From an uncultured Elusimicrobia bacterium (GTDB taxonomy: Bacteria; Elusimicrobiota; Elusimicrobia; Elusimicrobiales; Elusimicrobiaceae), in contig CAMECJ010000002.1 in the NCBI GenBank assembly GCA_945913025.1, forward strand, positions 147,066 to 211,065: a DNA stretch of 64,000 nucleotides, in the 5' to 3' direction. The stretch's first letter is position 1. Each line of letters starts with the position of its first letter. Both the position numbers and the translations under genes were made by a program. The notes beneath the pieces were generated by a model. The model had not been told where the DNA came from. It made no database searches and saw only the letters and a list, made by a program, of their open reading frames with translations. Below, piece after piece: positions 27,202-36,237 of the stretch.

Positions 27202-27741
27202 ATGCACTATAAAACAACTTATCACTCCCCGCTCGGCAAAATGACGCTCGCCAGCGACGGACAGAATCTGACCGGTCTGTGGATTGACGGTCAAAAGCAT
27301 GCTGAAAGCACCCTTGGCGGACGTATAGAAGAAAAAAGCGATTTGGCAATTTTCAAGCAAACCAAAAACTGGTTGGAGCGTTATTTCCGCGGTGCGCGGC
27401 CGGCGATTTCGGAACTTCCGCTTGCCCCTGCGGGAGGAGCGTTCCGGCAAGCTGTATGGAAAATTCTGCGGGAAATTCCTTACGGGCAAGTGATGACGTA
27501 CGGGGAGATTGCCAACCGAATCGCCCGAGAAAAAGGGCTTGCCAAAATGTCCGCACAAGCCGTCGGGCAAGCGGTGGGGCATAACCCGATTTCGGTTATT
27601 ATTCCCTGCCACCGCGTGGTTGGTGCGAACGGGAATTTGACGGGCTACGCGGGCGGCATACACTTAAAAATCCGCCTGCTCGCGCATGAAGGCATAACTA
27701 TGGATAATTTCTTTATGCCCCGACAAGGCACGGCGCGATAA
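27202..27741 (+). CDS. ogt: Methylated-DNA-protein-cysteine methyltransferase
   Basis: This enzyme repairs O6-alkylguanine by moving the alkyl group to its own Cys. The 179-residue protein has the N-terminal RNase-H-like part and a C-terminal domain with IPCHRVVGANG, accepting Cys136. The Arg finger and helix-turn-helix region lie around EIPYGQVMTYGEIA. The ATG at 27202 was chosen because family similarity begins there. Only a weak ribosome site is seen. It follows the LexA-like gene. Confidence 0.94.
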   Translation: MHYKTTYHSPLGKMTLASDGQNLTGLWIDGQKHAESTLGGRIEEKSDLAIFKQTKNWLERYFRGARPAISELPLAPAGGAFRQAVWKILREIPYGQVMTYGEIANRIAREKGLAKMSAQAVGQAVGHNPISVIIPCHRVVGANGNLTGYAGGIHLKIRLLAHEGITMDNFFMPRQGTAR

Positions 27742-27780
27742 CAATCCGCCGACTCACGCCTTAAACCGTATCCGCGCTGC

Positions 27781-28374
27781 TCAGCGGACCCACATTGTAT
27801 ATCCTTCGCCATAATTGGAATCCGGATATTGATAATTCAATGGTTTTCCCAATGAACGGCATACGTTTTCCGCCACCTGATTCGCTTTATAGGGGTAACA
27901 TATCACTCCTTGCTCGGGACGAAACGATTGCCATTCCAATATATATTGCCCATCTCTTCTAATATAAGCCCCCAGACGGGCAAAAATTTTCAGTTGTCCC
28001 CCCCGCCAGTTACAGTAGTCTCCATCAGGGTTAGAGACTTCGGACGCACACGGCAAGGTAATATCCAGTTCATCAAACCGAAGTGCATACGTTCCGGTCG
28101 CCATTTTAACAATTTCCTGTGCATTGAGCACACTGACAAGCAGTTGCAGATCATTACTTAAGCGGGCTTTCATCACCGCTTTTTGGTATTGCGGCAATGC
28201 TACCGCTGCTAATATACCGATGATTAAAACAACCACCAATAATTCAATCAGCGTAAAACCTTTCGCTTTATCGTCATCCCGGACGCGGCTCCGTGCTCCA
28301 GTCTGTTTATTAAGCCTTGTTCCCCTCTGATAGGGATGCTGAAACGAGTTCAGCATGACGGCTTTTTTATACAT
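27781..28374 (-). CDS. Type IV pilin-like protein, unit 5, long repeat-derived leader
   Basis: This 197-residue prepilin has a 39-residue leader (MYKKAVMLNSFQHPYQ...) before FTLIELL. The leader is encoded by the same kind of palindromic repeats as in unit 4 (ATGCTGAAAC/AGTTCAGCAT at ~28337-28362). GGAGA precedes the ATG at 28374. Glu5 is kept and the helix is [21 protein letters not shown]. The head has paired Cys (CASE...DYCNW, ICYPY, NVCRSL). Its T-tract promoter lies ~275 bases upstream, giving a long untranslated leader that includes two repeat types. Confidence 0.88.
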   Translation of the reverse strand: MYKKAVMLNSFQHPYQRGTRLNKQTGARSRVRDDDKAKGFTLIELLVVVLIIGILAAVALPQYQKAVMKARLSNDLQLLVSVLNAQEIVKMATGTYALRFDELDITLPCASEVSNPDGDYCNWRGGQLKIFARLGAYIRRDGQYILEWQSFRPEQGVICYPYKANQVAENVCRSLGKPLNYQYPDSNYGEGYTMWVR

Positions 28375-28426
28375 GGAATATCTCCTATATTATGGTTTGG
28401 CGGATTACTTGTTATTATTGCGTCAT

Positions 28427-28648
28427 CCCGTAGCGTCCTTATACGGGATCTCGTCGTTATGAAACGACAGATTCCGGATTACTACCCTCCGGAATGACCT
28501 AAAGGGTGTTTCCGGAATGACACCACAAAAGCAAACCGCCAAACCTATTAAAAAAGTCATCCTGAGTCGTTTCTGCCCAGAATCTACCAATTTTGACAAA
28601 ATAAACCCCAATCGGGAGATCCCACACAGAAATCCTCGGAATAACCTC
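28427..28648. repeat. Repeat-rich 5' untranslated leader of pilin unit 5
   Basis: 28427-28520 is a copy of the dispersed intergenic repeat (GTCCTTATACGGGATCTCG and TTCCGGAATGAC). 28545-28648 is the ~105-bp leader module shared with pilin units 1, 7 and 8 (it includes CGGGAGATCCCACACAGAAA on the plus strand). Confidence 0.7.
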
Positions 28649-28676
28649 ATGTTATCAAAAAAAAAAAACGGGTCAA
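28649..28676 (-). promoter_or_regulatory. T-tract promoter of pilin unit 5
   Basis: Minus strand TTGACC (28676-28671), CG, twelve T, GA, TAACAT (28654-28649), spacing 16. Confidence 0.7.
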
Positions 28677-28679
28677 CCC

Positions 28680-29070
28680 CCTTGCAGGGGCAGGCATTCC
28701 GGCCTGGCCGGAGTTTCGTAATAGACGGTAGCTTGTAGTTAGAAGGGAACAACATAGGGGGTATCCGCCTGTCTGCAAGACCCCAGAGGCTGGGCCCACG
28801 ATTGTCTGCTCTCTTTTGACTACTGGAGTCACACTATTTTAGTTATGCTTCGAATACATGGACGACGACAAAAAACAGGATATCCCGACACCCTGCGGGC
28901 CGCCAAACTTTTCGAGATGACTTTTTACATAAAAAGCCAATTAAATATCATCTCCACAGCTGCACGCAGGGTGTGGCCCATGGGGGCAGTCTACAGAGAG
29001 TGTTGCCCGCAGGTTCGTAATATGGGAGTTTGTCAATATCCAAAAAACACCGTCTGATAGAAAACCTCAA
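28680..29070. other. Gene-free stretch
   Basis: I see no supportable gene. It holds a segment at ~28795-28855 resembling 6560-6630 (GCTGGGCCC ... CACACTATTTTAG) and otherwise unrecognised sequence. Confidence 0.5.
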
Positions 29071-29075
29071 CACAC

Positions 29076-29110
29076 AAAAAACCCCCGCAATTTACTTGCG
29101 GGGGCTTTTT
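29076..29110. terminator. Bidirectional terminator downstream of the CBM48-like gene
   Basis: CCCCCGCAA / TTGCGGGGG stem flanked by A and T runs. Confidence 0.9.
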
Positions 29111-29129
29111 ACTCAAAGCTATAAAACAG

Positions 29130-29819
29130 TTATTCCACAATCAACACCGAGCGGCCGTCTTTTTCTTCAGCGTACGGATCCCGTGTATTCACGCCGTCGA
29201 CAATGTATAAAAACTTATATGTCCCGGGGGCGATGGAAAGCGTTGTTTCCCAATAACCGTTTTTCTTCTTAAGCGCCTGCGGTTTGGACATAGTAAACCC
29301 GCTGACAATAGAAACTTTATCGCCTTCGCCAAACCAGCGGAACGTCACGCGGCGGTATTTGGAGCTTTTGGGATTTACGGCCACAATAATGCTCTTTTTG
29401 GTTTCGGCGGCGGGTTTTTCTTCGGTCGCAGCTTTCGGCTCTTCCGCTTTGGCGGGTTCGGCGGGAACAAGTGCCGTCATCGGCACTTCCACAGGCGCGG
29501 CTGCAGGTTTTTCTTGCGGTACGGCAGGCTGCACTTTTTCGGATTTAGGTTCCGCGGGAACGGCGGCCACGGAAGTGGTTTCAATCGGAGTTACGGTTTC
29601 CACATCCACAACGGGCAACTGTTCTTCACCGGACACATTGGAAATATCGGCCGGTTGTTCCGCACGCACCTGCGCCCCGTTAAACAGACTGACGGAAAAA
29701 TGCTTGTACAGGAAAAACCCGAACACGCACATAAAAATAATGTCCACGATGATAAGGAAAAGCCAAAGGTCTTTGTTTCCGGCGGGTTTTACGTCTAAAT
29801 CCAGATTTTCGTTTTCCAT
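29130..29819 (-). CDS. Membrane-anchored protein with C-terminal glycogen-binding (CBM48/AMPK-like) domain
   Basis: The protein has 229 residues. An acidic cytosolic N-terminus (~1-18) is followed by one membrane span (~19-40, LWLFLIIVDIIFMCVFGFFLY). A Pro/Ala/Glu-rich linker (~55-145) follows, and a ~75-residue C-terminal E-set domain. In that domain VTFRWFGEGDKVSIVSGF, WETTLSIAPGTYKFLYIVDG and DPYAEE match the carbohydrate-binding module of AMPK-β/CBM48. The C-terminus should lie outside the inner membrane. Its role is unknown; it may bind α-glucan or use the fold for another ligand. Confidence 0.75.
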   Translation of the reverse strand: MENENLDLDVKPAGNKDLWLFLIIVDIIFMCVFGFFLYKHFSVSLFNGAQVRAEQPADISNVSGEEQLPVVDVETVTPIETTSVAAVPAEPKSEKVQPAVPQEKPAAAPVEVPMTALVPAEPAKAEEPKAATEEKPAAETKKSIIVAVNPKSSKYRRVTFRWFGEGDKVSIVSGFTMSKPQALKKKNGYWETTLSIAPGTYKFLYIVDGVNTRDPYAEEKDGRSVLIVE

Positions 29820-29837
29820 AGTTTTCCCTGAAAGAAA

Positions 29838-29908
29838 AGCGGGCGAAGGGAATCGAACCCTCGTCTAAAGCTTGGGAAGCTTCCATTCTACCATTGAACC
29901 ACGCCCGC
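29838..29908 (-). tRNA. tRNA-Gly (CCC)
   Basis: 71 bases without an encoded CCA. The acceptor stem GCGGGCG/CGCCCGC is complete. The anticodon stem GAAGC/GCTTT encloses loop TTCCCAA, anticodon CCC. The T-loop GTTCGATTC is present. The CCA-adding enzyme gene follows nearby. Confidence 0.95.
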
Positions 29909-29974
29909 AATAAACATCTGCTGCACTTTTATTTTAGCAAAGTTTCCCGTCCGGCACAACTATTTTATGCGCCG

Positions 29975-31513
29975 CTATTTCCGAACCGTTTTTTTAACGG
30001 GAGCAATGTGCTGGCCGCGCACGTCCAGCGTTTTTAAAAACGCAAGCGCGCTTTCGCGGTCCGCTACCGATCCGTCCACCTGAGCGTCGGCCACCGCATC
30101 TAAAATCTCGCCGATTTTGGGGCTTGGAGGCAAGGATAAAACGTCCATTACGTCCCGCCCCGTAATTATCCGCGCGGGACGGACTTTTTTCGGTTGGTCA
30201 AAAAATTTCTTAAAAAGCAGATTCAGCACTTGGATATGACGCAGCGTCTTGCCGATATTGGCCGTTTTTTGCGCTTGGGAAATTGTCATCATCGGCTCTG
30301 CGCTTTTGGGCATAATGCGTTTTAACTGTGCATCGGTTACGTAACTGGCGTAATCGGCCCAGCACAAAAGAAGCATCGGCACGGCGGCTTCACCCAAATC
30401 GCGGAAAAAGTGGAATGCGCCGCGGTCGGTGATTACATCGTTGCTGGCCAAATTGCTGGGGCGTAAATGTTCGCCGATCATCGCGCAAATCAGGCGCATA
30501 TCGGCGCGGGAATAGTGCAGCCGCTCCAAAATGACTTTCGCCATTTTGGCGCCTTTTTCCTCGTGATAAAAAAACCGCAGACGGTCGCCTTTTACTCTGG
30601 CGGTAGCGGGCTTGGCTACGTCGTGCAACAGGGCGGCCATTTTAAAAAGCGGCTTGTTGGCGGCCACAATCTCCAGTTTTTTGGCGTATTTGCTAAACGC
30701 CTTGGGCAAATTGTCTAAAAGATATTCCATACGGCGGAACACGTCCAGCGTATGTTTTAACACGCCGCCTTTGCCGTAATATACTTCGGCGCAGGTGCGC
30801 TGCGCTTCCAGTTCCGGGAAAATCGCGGTCAACAGGCCGTACTTATCCATCAACATTAAATTTTCGTACGCCTTAGACGTGGAAAACAACCGCAGCAGTT
30901 CTTCCTGCACGCGTTCCCCCGCAGGCTGTGAAATCAGCGCGGCGTCCTTTTTAATTTGTCTCAGCGTACTTTCGTCTATTTTAAAACCGAGTTCCGCCGC
31001 CGACCGGAACGCACGCAGCATGCGCAGCGGATCGTCCTTAAACACGCGCGGGTTGTTCATGCGGATAATTTTATTGGACACATCTTGCAACCCGCCGGAC
31101 AAATCAACAATTAAATCTTTTTTAAGTTTGGTAAGCCGGATTTTAGAGCAGCCTTCTTTCTGTTTTTTGATTTGGATTTCCGGCCGCGCCGAAACAGGAT
31201 ATGCCAGCGAATTAAATGCAAAATCACGGCGCAAAAGGTCCGCCTTCAAATCGTTGCCTTGATAAGAAGTTAAATCAATTTGGACTTTATCCTTATGCGT
31301 AACAAGCCGCCACACGCCGAACTCCGCGTCCATTTCAAACGCGGCGGCTTTTAGTTTTTTGGCAAGCGCTAAAGCGGCGGGCTTTACATCCTGCGGCGGG
31401 AGGGCAAGGTCGATGTCCGACGAATCCTTGCGCATCAAACTGCCGCGCACGATTCCCCCCACGTAGTGGGCGGACGGCACAACATCAGCCAAAACACGCG
31501 CCAAATCAGCCAA
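29975..31513 (-). CDS. cca: CCA-adding enzyme / poly(A) polymerase-type tRNA nucleotidyltransferase
   Basis: This enzyme adds or repairs the tRNA 3' CCA end (or polyadenylates RNA). The nucleotidyltransferase head has VGGIVRG and the catalytic DIDLAL; the RRDFAFNSLAYP block follows, and an HD domain has ALLHDVAKP (~305). At 512 residues it is of the class II HD-containing type. I prefer TTG at 31513, which follows GGAGG and overlaps the fadD-like stop by eight bases; an upstream ATG at 31564 would lie wholly inside that gene. At least one tRNA here (Gly) lacks an encoded CCA. Confidence 0.9.
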   Translation of the reverse strand: MADLARVLADVVPSAHYVGGIVRGSLMRKDSSDIDLALPPQDVKPAALALAKKLKAAAFEMDAEFGVWRLVTHKDKVQIDLTSYQGNDLKADLLRRDFAFNSLAYPVSARPEIQIKKQKEGCSKIRLTKLKKDLIVDLSGGLQDVSNKIIRMNNPRVFKDDPLRMLRAFRSAAELGFKIDESTLRQIKKDAALISQPAGERVQEELLRLFSTSKAYENLMLMDKYGLLTAIFPELEAQRTCAEVYYGKGGVLKHTLDVFRRMEYLLDNLPKAFSKYAKKLEIVAANKPLFKMAALLHDVAKPATARVKGDRLRFFYHEEKGAKMAKVILERLHYSRADMRLICAMIGEHLRPSNLASNDVITDRGAFHFFRDLGEAAVPMLLLCWADYASYVTDAQLKRIMPKSAEPMMTISQAQKTANIGKTLRHIQVLNLLFKKFFDQPKKVRPARIITGRDVMDVLSLPPSPKIGEILDAVADAQVDGSVADRESALAFLKTLDVRGQHIAPVKKTVRK

Positions 31514-33128
31514 GGGAGTCCTCCACTTCCGCACCGCCGCGCGCGGCCAGTTTGGCCACGGCATCTTTACGCAGTTCGCGTTTGAGCACCTTGCGCAAGG
31601 CGTTTTTGGGCAGCGATTCTACAAACTCAAAATCGCGCGGACGTTTGTAGTTATCCAAATGCGTTTTTAAAAATTTCCGAAATTCGGCAGGGTCTATTTC
31701 CGTACCTTCTTTTTTGACGGCGTAGAGTTTTACAAATTCGCCGCCGCGGCCGTCCGGCACGCCAATAACGGCACATTCTTCAATGGCGGGGTGTTCGCAA
31801 ATGACGGCTTCCACCTGCGCGGAAAAAACCTTCAGCCCCTTGATGATAATCATATCTTTTTTACGGTCTTTGATAAAAATAAATCCGTCGTCGTCAATTT
31901 CCACGATGTCACCCGTCTTAAACCAACCGTCTTCGGTAAACGCGTCGTGCGTGGCGGTTTCGTTGCCCCAATATCCCTTAAATACGTTGGGGCCTTTAAC
32001 GCATAATTCGCCCTCTTTGTTGCGGGGCACTTCGTTTCCATCGTCGTCCACCACAAGCGTGCTGACAGCGGGTATGGCAGGGCCGACGGATTTAATTTTT
32101 TGGAGCTTTTCCGTATTTACGCTTACAACGGGGCTTGTTTCGGTAAGGCCGTAGCCTTCCAATATCGGCACGCCGATTTTTTCTTCAAACCGGTCTTTAA
32201 TTTCCTGCGTCAACGGCGCCGCGCCGGATACGGCAAAGCGTACGTTTTTAAACGGCCAAAAGCGCAAATACAACCGTTTTAAACCTTTGGCTTCTTTGGA
32301 AAGTACGGCGTAAATTTGCGGTACAGCCAAAATAATGGTAACTTTTTCCGATCCCATCGCCCCCAGCCATTTACTGGCGGGCATTACGTTGGCCACAATG
32401 ACCACTTTCAAATTCAGGTACAGCGGAATGACCACGCACGCCGTCCACGCAAACGAGTGAAACATCGGCAATAAGCACAAAAAGCAGTCTTCGTCCGTTA
32501 CTTTAAAAATCTGCGCGCAGGAAATAACATTAGATGCCAAATTTCCGTGTGTCAGCATCGCCCCTTTTGGAAGCCCCGTCGTACCGGAGGTATAAAGGAT
32601 AAAAGCCAAATCGTCCAGCTCCGCCTGCGCGGAGGCGGTTTCATCGTGCGGGACGGATTTTTCAATTTCCTCCCAGAACTTTTGCACGCACGGAGTATCC
32701 GCAGCGGAAGAAGGAATCTCGTCCGTCGTAAAAATATATTTTACTTCAGGCGTACTCGGCAGCGCCTTTACATAATGGCGGATAAATTCCGCCTGCGTAA
32801 CCACTGCCTTGGCGCCCGAATTGTTTAAAATATATTGGATTTCTTCCTGCTTGGTTACCATAAAATTAACGGGAATACTGACCGCGCCCAATTTATAAAG
32901 GCCGAAATTCGCCACCACCGTATCAATCGCGTTGCGGTGGACGATGGCCACGCGGTCCCCTTTGCGGATGCCGTGTTCAAAAAACATATCGGCGGCGCGG
33001 TCCACCTGCATTAAAAGTTCGTGATAAGAGACTTCCTTTCCCGTTCCCGCCTCCACCAACGCGGTTTTGTCCGGAAAGCGGAACGCGCTGTCGGATAATG
33101 CGGTATACAAATCTTTGCGGCGAATCAT
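31506..33128 (-). CDS. Long-chain fatty acid-CoA ligase-like AMP-binding enzyme
   Basis: This 540-residue adenylate-forming enzyme activates a carboxylic acid to its CoA thioester through an acyl-AMP. The P-loop motif LYTSGTTGLPKG (~178), the YGLTETSP motif (~325), the GWFKTGD motif and the C-terminal KNALRKVLKREL lysine region are all present. The ATG at 33128 follows AAGAGG. It overlaps the cca start. FadD-like activity is likely, but acid chain length is not visible. Confidence 0.88.
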   Translation of the reverse strand: MIRRKDLYTALSDSAFRFPDKTALVEAGTGKEVSYHELLMQVDRAADMFFEHGIRKGDRVAIVHRNAIDTVVANFGLYKLGAVSIPVNFMVTKQEEIQYILNNSGAKAVVTQAEFIRHYVKALPSTPEVKYIFTTDEIPSSAADTPCVQKFWEEIEKSVPHDETASAQAELDDLAFILYTSGTTGLPKGAMLTHGNLASNVISCAQIFKVTDEDCFLCLLPMFHSFAWTACVVIPLYLNLKVVIVANVMPASKWLGAMGSEKVTIILAVPQIYAVLSKEAKGLKRLYLRFWPFKNVRFAVSGAAPLTQEIKDRFEEKIGVPILEGYGLTETSPVVSVNTEKLQKIKSVGPAIPAVSTLVVDDDGNEVPRNKEGELCVKGPNVFKGYWGNETATHDAFTEDGWFKTGDIVEIDDDGFIFIKDRKKDMIIIKGLKVFSAQVEAVICEHPAIEECAVIGVPDGRGGEFVKLYAVKKEGTEIDPAEFRKFLKTHLDNYKRPRDFEFVESLPKNALRKVLKRELRKDAVAKLAARGGAEVEDSLG

Positions 33129-33174
33129 AAGCACCTCTTATTTAATTAGTAAATCTTTCTTTTATTTTAGTATA

Positions 33175-34050
33175 TTACACCTGTCTGGGGTCCAAAATAT
33201 CGCGGAAAGCGTCCCCGAGAAGGTTCCAACCGAGCACAAACAGAAAAATCGCGCCGCCCGGGGCAACGACGGTATACCAATACGCAAACGGATTTTGCGC
33301 CGTCCCGAGCACCCAGTTGCGCGCCATCGCGATTAACTGCCCCCAATCGGCTGTGCCGGCCTGCGCGCCTAAGCCCAAAAATGACAGAGAAGCCGCCGTC
33401 AGCACCACATAGCCGATATCCAAACTGGCTACCACGACGGACGGATAAATAGAATTAGGCAGAATATGCCTGAGTAAAATACGCGGCCCGCGCGCGCCGA
33501 GCGTCCGTGCGGCGGTAACATATCCGCGTTGTTTGACGGACAAAATGTCTCCGCGAATCAAACGCGCGTAAGACGGCCACGCCACAGCGGTAAGGGCAAT
33601 CATCATATTTTTAATATCCGGCCCCAACATAGCGGCAATAACCATCGCCAGCACCAAAGACGGCACGGCAAATACGATGTCCGTCAGGCGCATCAGCGTT
33701 TCATCCGTTTTTCCGCCGAAATACGCCGCCGTCCCGCCGACAAACAAACCGATTAAAAACGCAAAAAACGTAACCGTTACGCCCACTTTAAATGCAAGAC
33801 GCGTGCCCCATACCACACCATAATACAAGTCGTACTGCTGTTCGGTGGTGCCAAACCAGTTTTGGGCGGACGGCGGCTGCGGCGCGATTTGATAATTTTT
33901 CTGCGGCATCTGATACGGATTATTTTGATTGTAAACGGGAGCCAACAGCGGCGCAAACAGCGCCACCAACGCAAAAAACAGCACGAGGGAAAACCCGACG
34001 AGCGAAGTTTTATTCGTAAAAATACGTTTAAAAATACGGTTTTTCAGCAT
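33175..34050 (-). CDS. dppC: Peptide ABC transporter permease (DppC/OppC type)
   Basis: This 291-residue inner-membrane permease half has an N-terminal span (~15-36), a periplasmic loop, and five further spans with the binding-protein-dependent EAA signature (VTAARTLGARGPRILLRHILPN in part). It ends with the LGDAFRDILDPR motif typical of DppC/OppC. It is three bases downstream of dppB and is the last gene of the peptide-transport operon. Confidence 0.9.
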   Translation of the reverse strand: MLKNRIFKRIFTNKTSLVGFSLVLFFALVALFAPLLAPVYNQNNPYQMPQKNYQIAPQPPSAQNWFGTTEQQYDLYYGVVWGTRLAFKVGVTVTFFAFLIGLFVGGTAAYFGGKTDETLMRLTDIVFAVPSLVLAMVIAAMLGPDIKNMMIALTAVAWPSYARLIRGDILSVKQRGYVTAARTLGARGPRILLRHILPNSIYPSVVVASLDIGYVVLTAASLSFLGLGAQAGTADWGQLIAMARNWVLGTAQNPFAYWYTVVAPGGAIFLFVLGWNLLGDAFRDILDPRQV

Positions 34051-34053
34051 AAT

Positions 34054-35079
34054 TTAGTCCAGCCGTATGCGCGGATCCACCGCCGTATATAAAATATCCG
34101 ACAGCAAATTGCCGATGACAAACAGCACCGCCACCATTAAGGAGAACCCCAAAATGCCCGCAATGTCGAGCTGCTGCGCGGCCAGCACACCGAAGCGGCC
34201 GATCCCGGGGTAATCAAAAATGGTTTCCACAATTACCGTTCCGCCCAAGAGGCGGATAAACTGAATACTGGCCAGCGTGATGACGGGAATAATGGCGTTT
34301 TTGCCCGCGTGTTTATAGACGACGGCCGTTTCCGGCAAGCCTTTTGCGCGCGCGGTGCGGACGTAATCTTTATTTAATTCCTCAAGCATACTCGAACGCA
34401 TTACGCGCACCATCAGCGCAAACGAACCGATACACAGGGTTACCGACGGCAGCACCAGGTGGGACAATACATCTCCGAACACGCGCCAGTCGCCGTTTAG
34501 TACGGCGTCCAACAGCAAAAGTCCGGTATACGTTTTAAACGACCCGCCGTGGATAACCATATCCGTATGAAAGGAATACCCGCCCGTAGAAAACCAGCCG
34601 AGTTTGCCGTAAAACACCATTAACAGAAGCAGCCCCAGCACAAAAATCGGGAGCGAAAACCCGCCCACGCTGACCATACGCGCCGCAATATCCTGCCAAC
34701 CGTCTTTATGTACGGCGGACGTGCTGCCGAACCATACGCCGAAAAACACGACAAGCAGAATGGTTACAAACGCCAGCTGAATCGTGGCGGGCAGATACTC
34801 TTTAATTGCGCGGGCTACGGGCATATTGGCGCTGGGGCTGTAGCCCAAATCGCCGCGCACTACATTACCCAGCCAGCGGCCGTATTGCTTAAACACACTG
34901 TCGCGCAAGCCGTACCGGCGGATGACTTCTTCAAGCGAGCCCATTTGGCGCGGGTCTTTTACGTACAGCGACGCGCGCATTTCGGGGCTTAACCGCTGCG
35001 TGAGAAAAAAGAGCAAAAACGTAACGCCCAAAATCACGAGCGGCAAAAGAAGAAGCCTGCGGGTAATGTAGCGGAGCAT
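34054..35079 (-). CDS. dppB: Peptide ABC transporter permease (DppB/OppB type)
   Basis: This 341-residue permease partner of DppC starts MLRYITRRLLLLPLVILGVTFL (cited in part), the usual first helix. It carries the EAA loop YVRTARAKGLPETAVVYKHA and ends DILYTAVDPRIR, the DppB terminus. It lies nine bases after the peptidase gene. Confidence 0.92.
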   Translation of the reverse strand: MLRYITRRLLLLPLVILGVTFLLFFLTQRLSPEMRASLYVKDPRQMGSLEEVIRRYGLRDSVFKQYGRWLGNVVRGDLGYSPSANMPVARAIKEYLPATIQLAFVTILLVVFFGVWFGSTSAVHKDGWQDIAARMVSVGGFSLPIFVLGLLLLMVFYGKLGWFSTGGYSFHTDMVIHGGSFKTYTGLLLLDAVLNGDWRVFGDVLSHLVLPSVTLCIGSFALMVRVMRSSMLEELNKDYVRTARAKGLPETAVVYKHAGKNAIIPVITLASIQFIRLLGGTVIVETIFDYPGIGRFGVLAAQQLDIAGILGFSLMVAVLFVIGNLLSDILYTAVDPRIRLD

Positions 35080-35088
35080 AAATTCCTT

Positions 35089-36237
35089 TTACTTTTTATA
35101 AGCCAGCAAGGTGCCGAGCGCAATGTGAAACGCGGCGAAAAATTCCTTCAGCAGCAGGTATTCTTTCGTCGTGTGATAACCGCGCACGCCCGTACCCAAA
35201 TTGGGCAGCGTAAACCCCTTTCCGGCCAGTACGTTGGCGTCGCACCCGCCGCCGCACGCAACAGGTTTTAACGAAATCCCAAGCTGTTTGGCCGCGGCCA
35301 CCGCGCCCTTTACCACCGGATGCGTTTTGGCAATACGCACCGCGGGGTAGCGTTCTTCGGCTACGAATTTTAATTCGGGTTTGCAGATTTTTCCGTCGAT
35401 TTTTTTCGTAAAGCGTTTGACGGCTTTTTCGAAAGCGGCCTTCATATTTGCGGTTTGCTTGGCCAGTTTTTCGTTCACCAAGCTGCGCGCTTCGCCTTTT
35501 AAATATACTTCCGGCATCACGACGTTGGTCGCCTGACCGCCTTGGATAATGCCAAAGTTAGCCACGGTATCTTTATCAATGCGGCCCAGTTTCATCTGCG
35601 TCAGCGCATAGGCGGCCACTTCCACGGCGGAAATGCCCTTTTCGGGAGAAACGCCCGCGTGCGAGGCAAGCCCTTTAATCCACACTTCAATCGTGTTGAC
35701 GGCCGGCCCCTGCACGAGGACGGAATCCACTTCTTCACCGTCTAAAATCACGCCTTCCCGGCCTTTGATTTTTGTGCAATCCAAATTTTTAGAACCGAAC
35801 ATTCCCACTTCTTCGGAAAGCGTAAACACGGCTTCCACGGGCGGATGAGGAAGTTTTTGTTCTTTTAAGGTGCGTAAAATTTCCAAAATAATCGCCACAC
35901 CCGCCTTGTCGTCCGCGCCCAAAACGGTGGTGCCGTCGGAGGTAATGCGGTCTTTTTTCACCACGGCTTTTACGCCCTTTCCCGGGGTTACCGTATCTAA
36001 GTGCGCGCAAAGAATAAACGGCGCGCTGTTAACCGTTCCGGGCAGGTAGCCGATCACGTTGCCTTTTGCGGTCGTTTTATATTTTTTTCCGGCGTTGTCC
36101 ACCGCAACGCGGCAGCCGATTTCTTTCAGTTCCCGCGCGACCAGTTCCTGCATCGCGCCTTCGTTATACGATTCACTGTCCGTTTGCGCGAGTTTTACAA
36201 ACGTCTCAATCAGTCTTTTTTCGTTTAATTTAATCAT
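35089..36237 (-). CDS. M20-family peptidase (PepT-like)
   Basis: This 382-residue cytosolic metallopeptidase sits inside a peptide-uptake operon, so it probably trims imported peptides. Zinc ligands: CAHLDTV (His/Asp), GADDKAG, LSEEVGM (catalytic Glu), ILDGEE and a late His (RGYHTTKE). A dimerisation lid domain occupies ~180-295. It resembles PepT and the PepT-like clostridial enzymes. The ATG at 36237 follows GGAGAA and overlaps the dppF stop (ATGA). Confidence 0.88.
   Translation of the reverse strand: MIKLNEKRLIETFVKLAQTDSESYNEGAMQELVARELKEIGCRVAVDNAGKKYKTTAKGNVIGYLPGTVNSAPFILCAHLDTVTPGKGVKAVVKKDRITSDGTTVLGADDKAGVAIILEILRTLKEQKLPHPPVEAVFTLSEEVGMFGSKNLDCTKIKGREGVILDGEEVDSVLVQGPAVNTIEVWIKGLASHAGVSPEKGISAVEVAAYALTQMKLGRIDKDTVANFGIIQGGQATNVVMPEVYLKGEARSLVNEKLAKQTANMKAAFEKAVKRFTKKIDGKICKPELKFVAEERYPAVRIAKTHPVVKGAVAAAKQLGISLKPVACGGGCDANVLAGKGFTLPNLGTGVRGYHTTKEYLLLKEFFAAFHIALGTLLAYKK

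Noticed and set aside
29284..29868. 194-codon plus-strand frame opposite the CBM48-like gene
   Set aside because: Ser/Thr/Gly low-complexity mirror of the Pro/Ala/Glu linker, and its end runs into tRNA-Gly.
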